Assembly: GCF_002355595.1 (NCBI RefSeq)
Contig: NZ_AP017422.1
Coordinates: 124,001 to 188,000, forward strand
DNA from: Filimonas lacunae
GTDB taxonomy: Bacteria; Bacteroidota; Bacteroidia; Chitinophagales; Chitinophagaceae
Direction: 5' to 3'
Length of the DNA stretch: 64,000 nucleotides
Positions 63,960-64,000 of this stretch are shown piece by piece (position 1 is the first letter of the stretch; every line of letters begins with the position of its first letter). The notes below the pieces were generated by a model. The model searched no databases. It worked only from the letters and a program-made list of their open reading frames with translations, and was not told the origin of the DNA. Position numbers and translations under genes: made by a program.

Positions 63960-64000
63960 AATAGGCTAGTAGGTCAGATGGCACCACGCTATCTGGCTTA

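Overview
The window reads as chromosomal DNA of a Bacteroidota bacterium, most likely family Chitinophagaceae (Chitinophaga/Filimonas/Niastella-like). Evidence: a SusC/SusD pair, a type IX secretion (T9SS) adhesin with a gliding-motility C-terminal domain beside PorP/SprF and OmpA-type genes, GLPGLI and HMA-like small proteins, and Bacteroidota-type promoters (TTG, 18-20 bases, TAnnTTTG) in front of ribosomal genes. I saw no tRNA, rRNA, CRISPR array, integrase or intact insertion sequence.

Bases 1-8400 hold the end of a natural-product locus. It has the C-terminus of a modular or iterative polyketide synthase (dehydratase then phosphopantetheinyl transferase), a free acyl carrier protein, an alpha/beta hydrolase, two tandem GT1 glycosyltransferases and a condensation-type acyltransferase with a membrane tail. 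These are tightly packed and partly overlapping. A TetR / HMA-like / MFS exporter operon faces them on the other strand. A glycosylated, possibly acylated polyketide or glycolipid is the likely product.

Bases 8600-16000 hold a lipoprotein, a SusD/SusC outer-membrane uptake pair and a membrane-anchored AraC regulator. Bases 16000-31000 are mostly housekeeping genes: PAP2 phosphatase, recN, TPR proteins, zinc-ribbon protein, Nif3-like protein, class IV aminotransferase, phosphosulfolactate synthase-like protein, aroE, thioesterase, rdgB with an overlapping conserved gene, and ilvE. In their midst, at 23977-24480, is a hierarchical tandem array of 24 units of exactly 21 bases.

Bases 30800-47000 hold a large NACHT/STAND-like ATPase, then a surface locus of three genes: a 3329-residue adhesin with about 25 Ig-like modules, a PorP/SprF-type T9SS protein and a TPR/PD40/OmpA peptidoglycan-binding protein.

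Bases 47000-64000 carry the str, S10 and spc ribosomal gene series: rpsL-rpsG, fusA, rpsJ, rplC-rplD-rplW-rplB-rpsS-rplV-rpsC-rplP-rpmC-rpsQ-rplN, rplX-rplE-rpsN-rpsH-rplF-rplR-rpsE. The series is broken between rpsG and fusA by a two-component system, a UspA-like protein and a bestrophin, bounded by two terminators. A 345-base hairpin-rich stretch before rplC looks like a ribosomal-protein leader. Four ribosomal transcription units share an almost identical promoter and start-site sequence.
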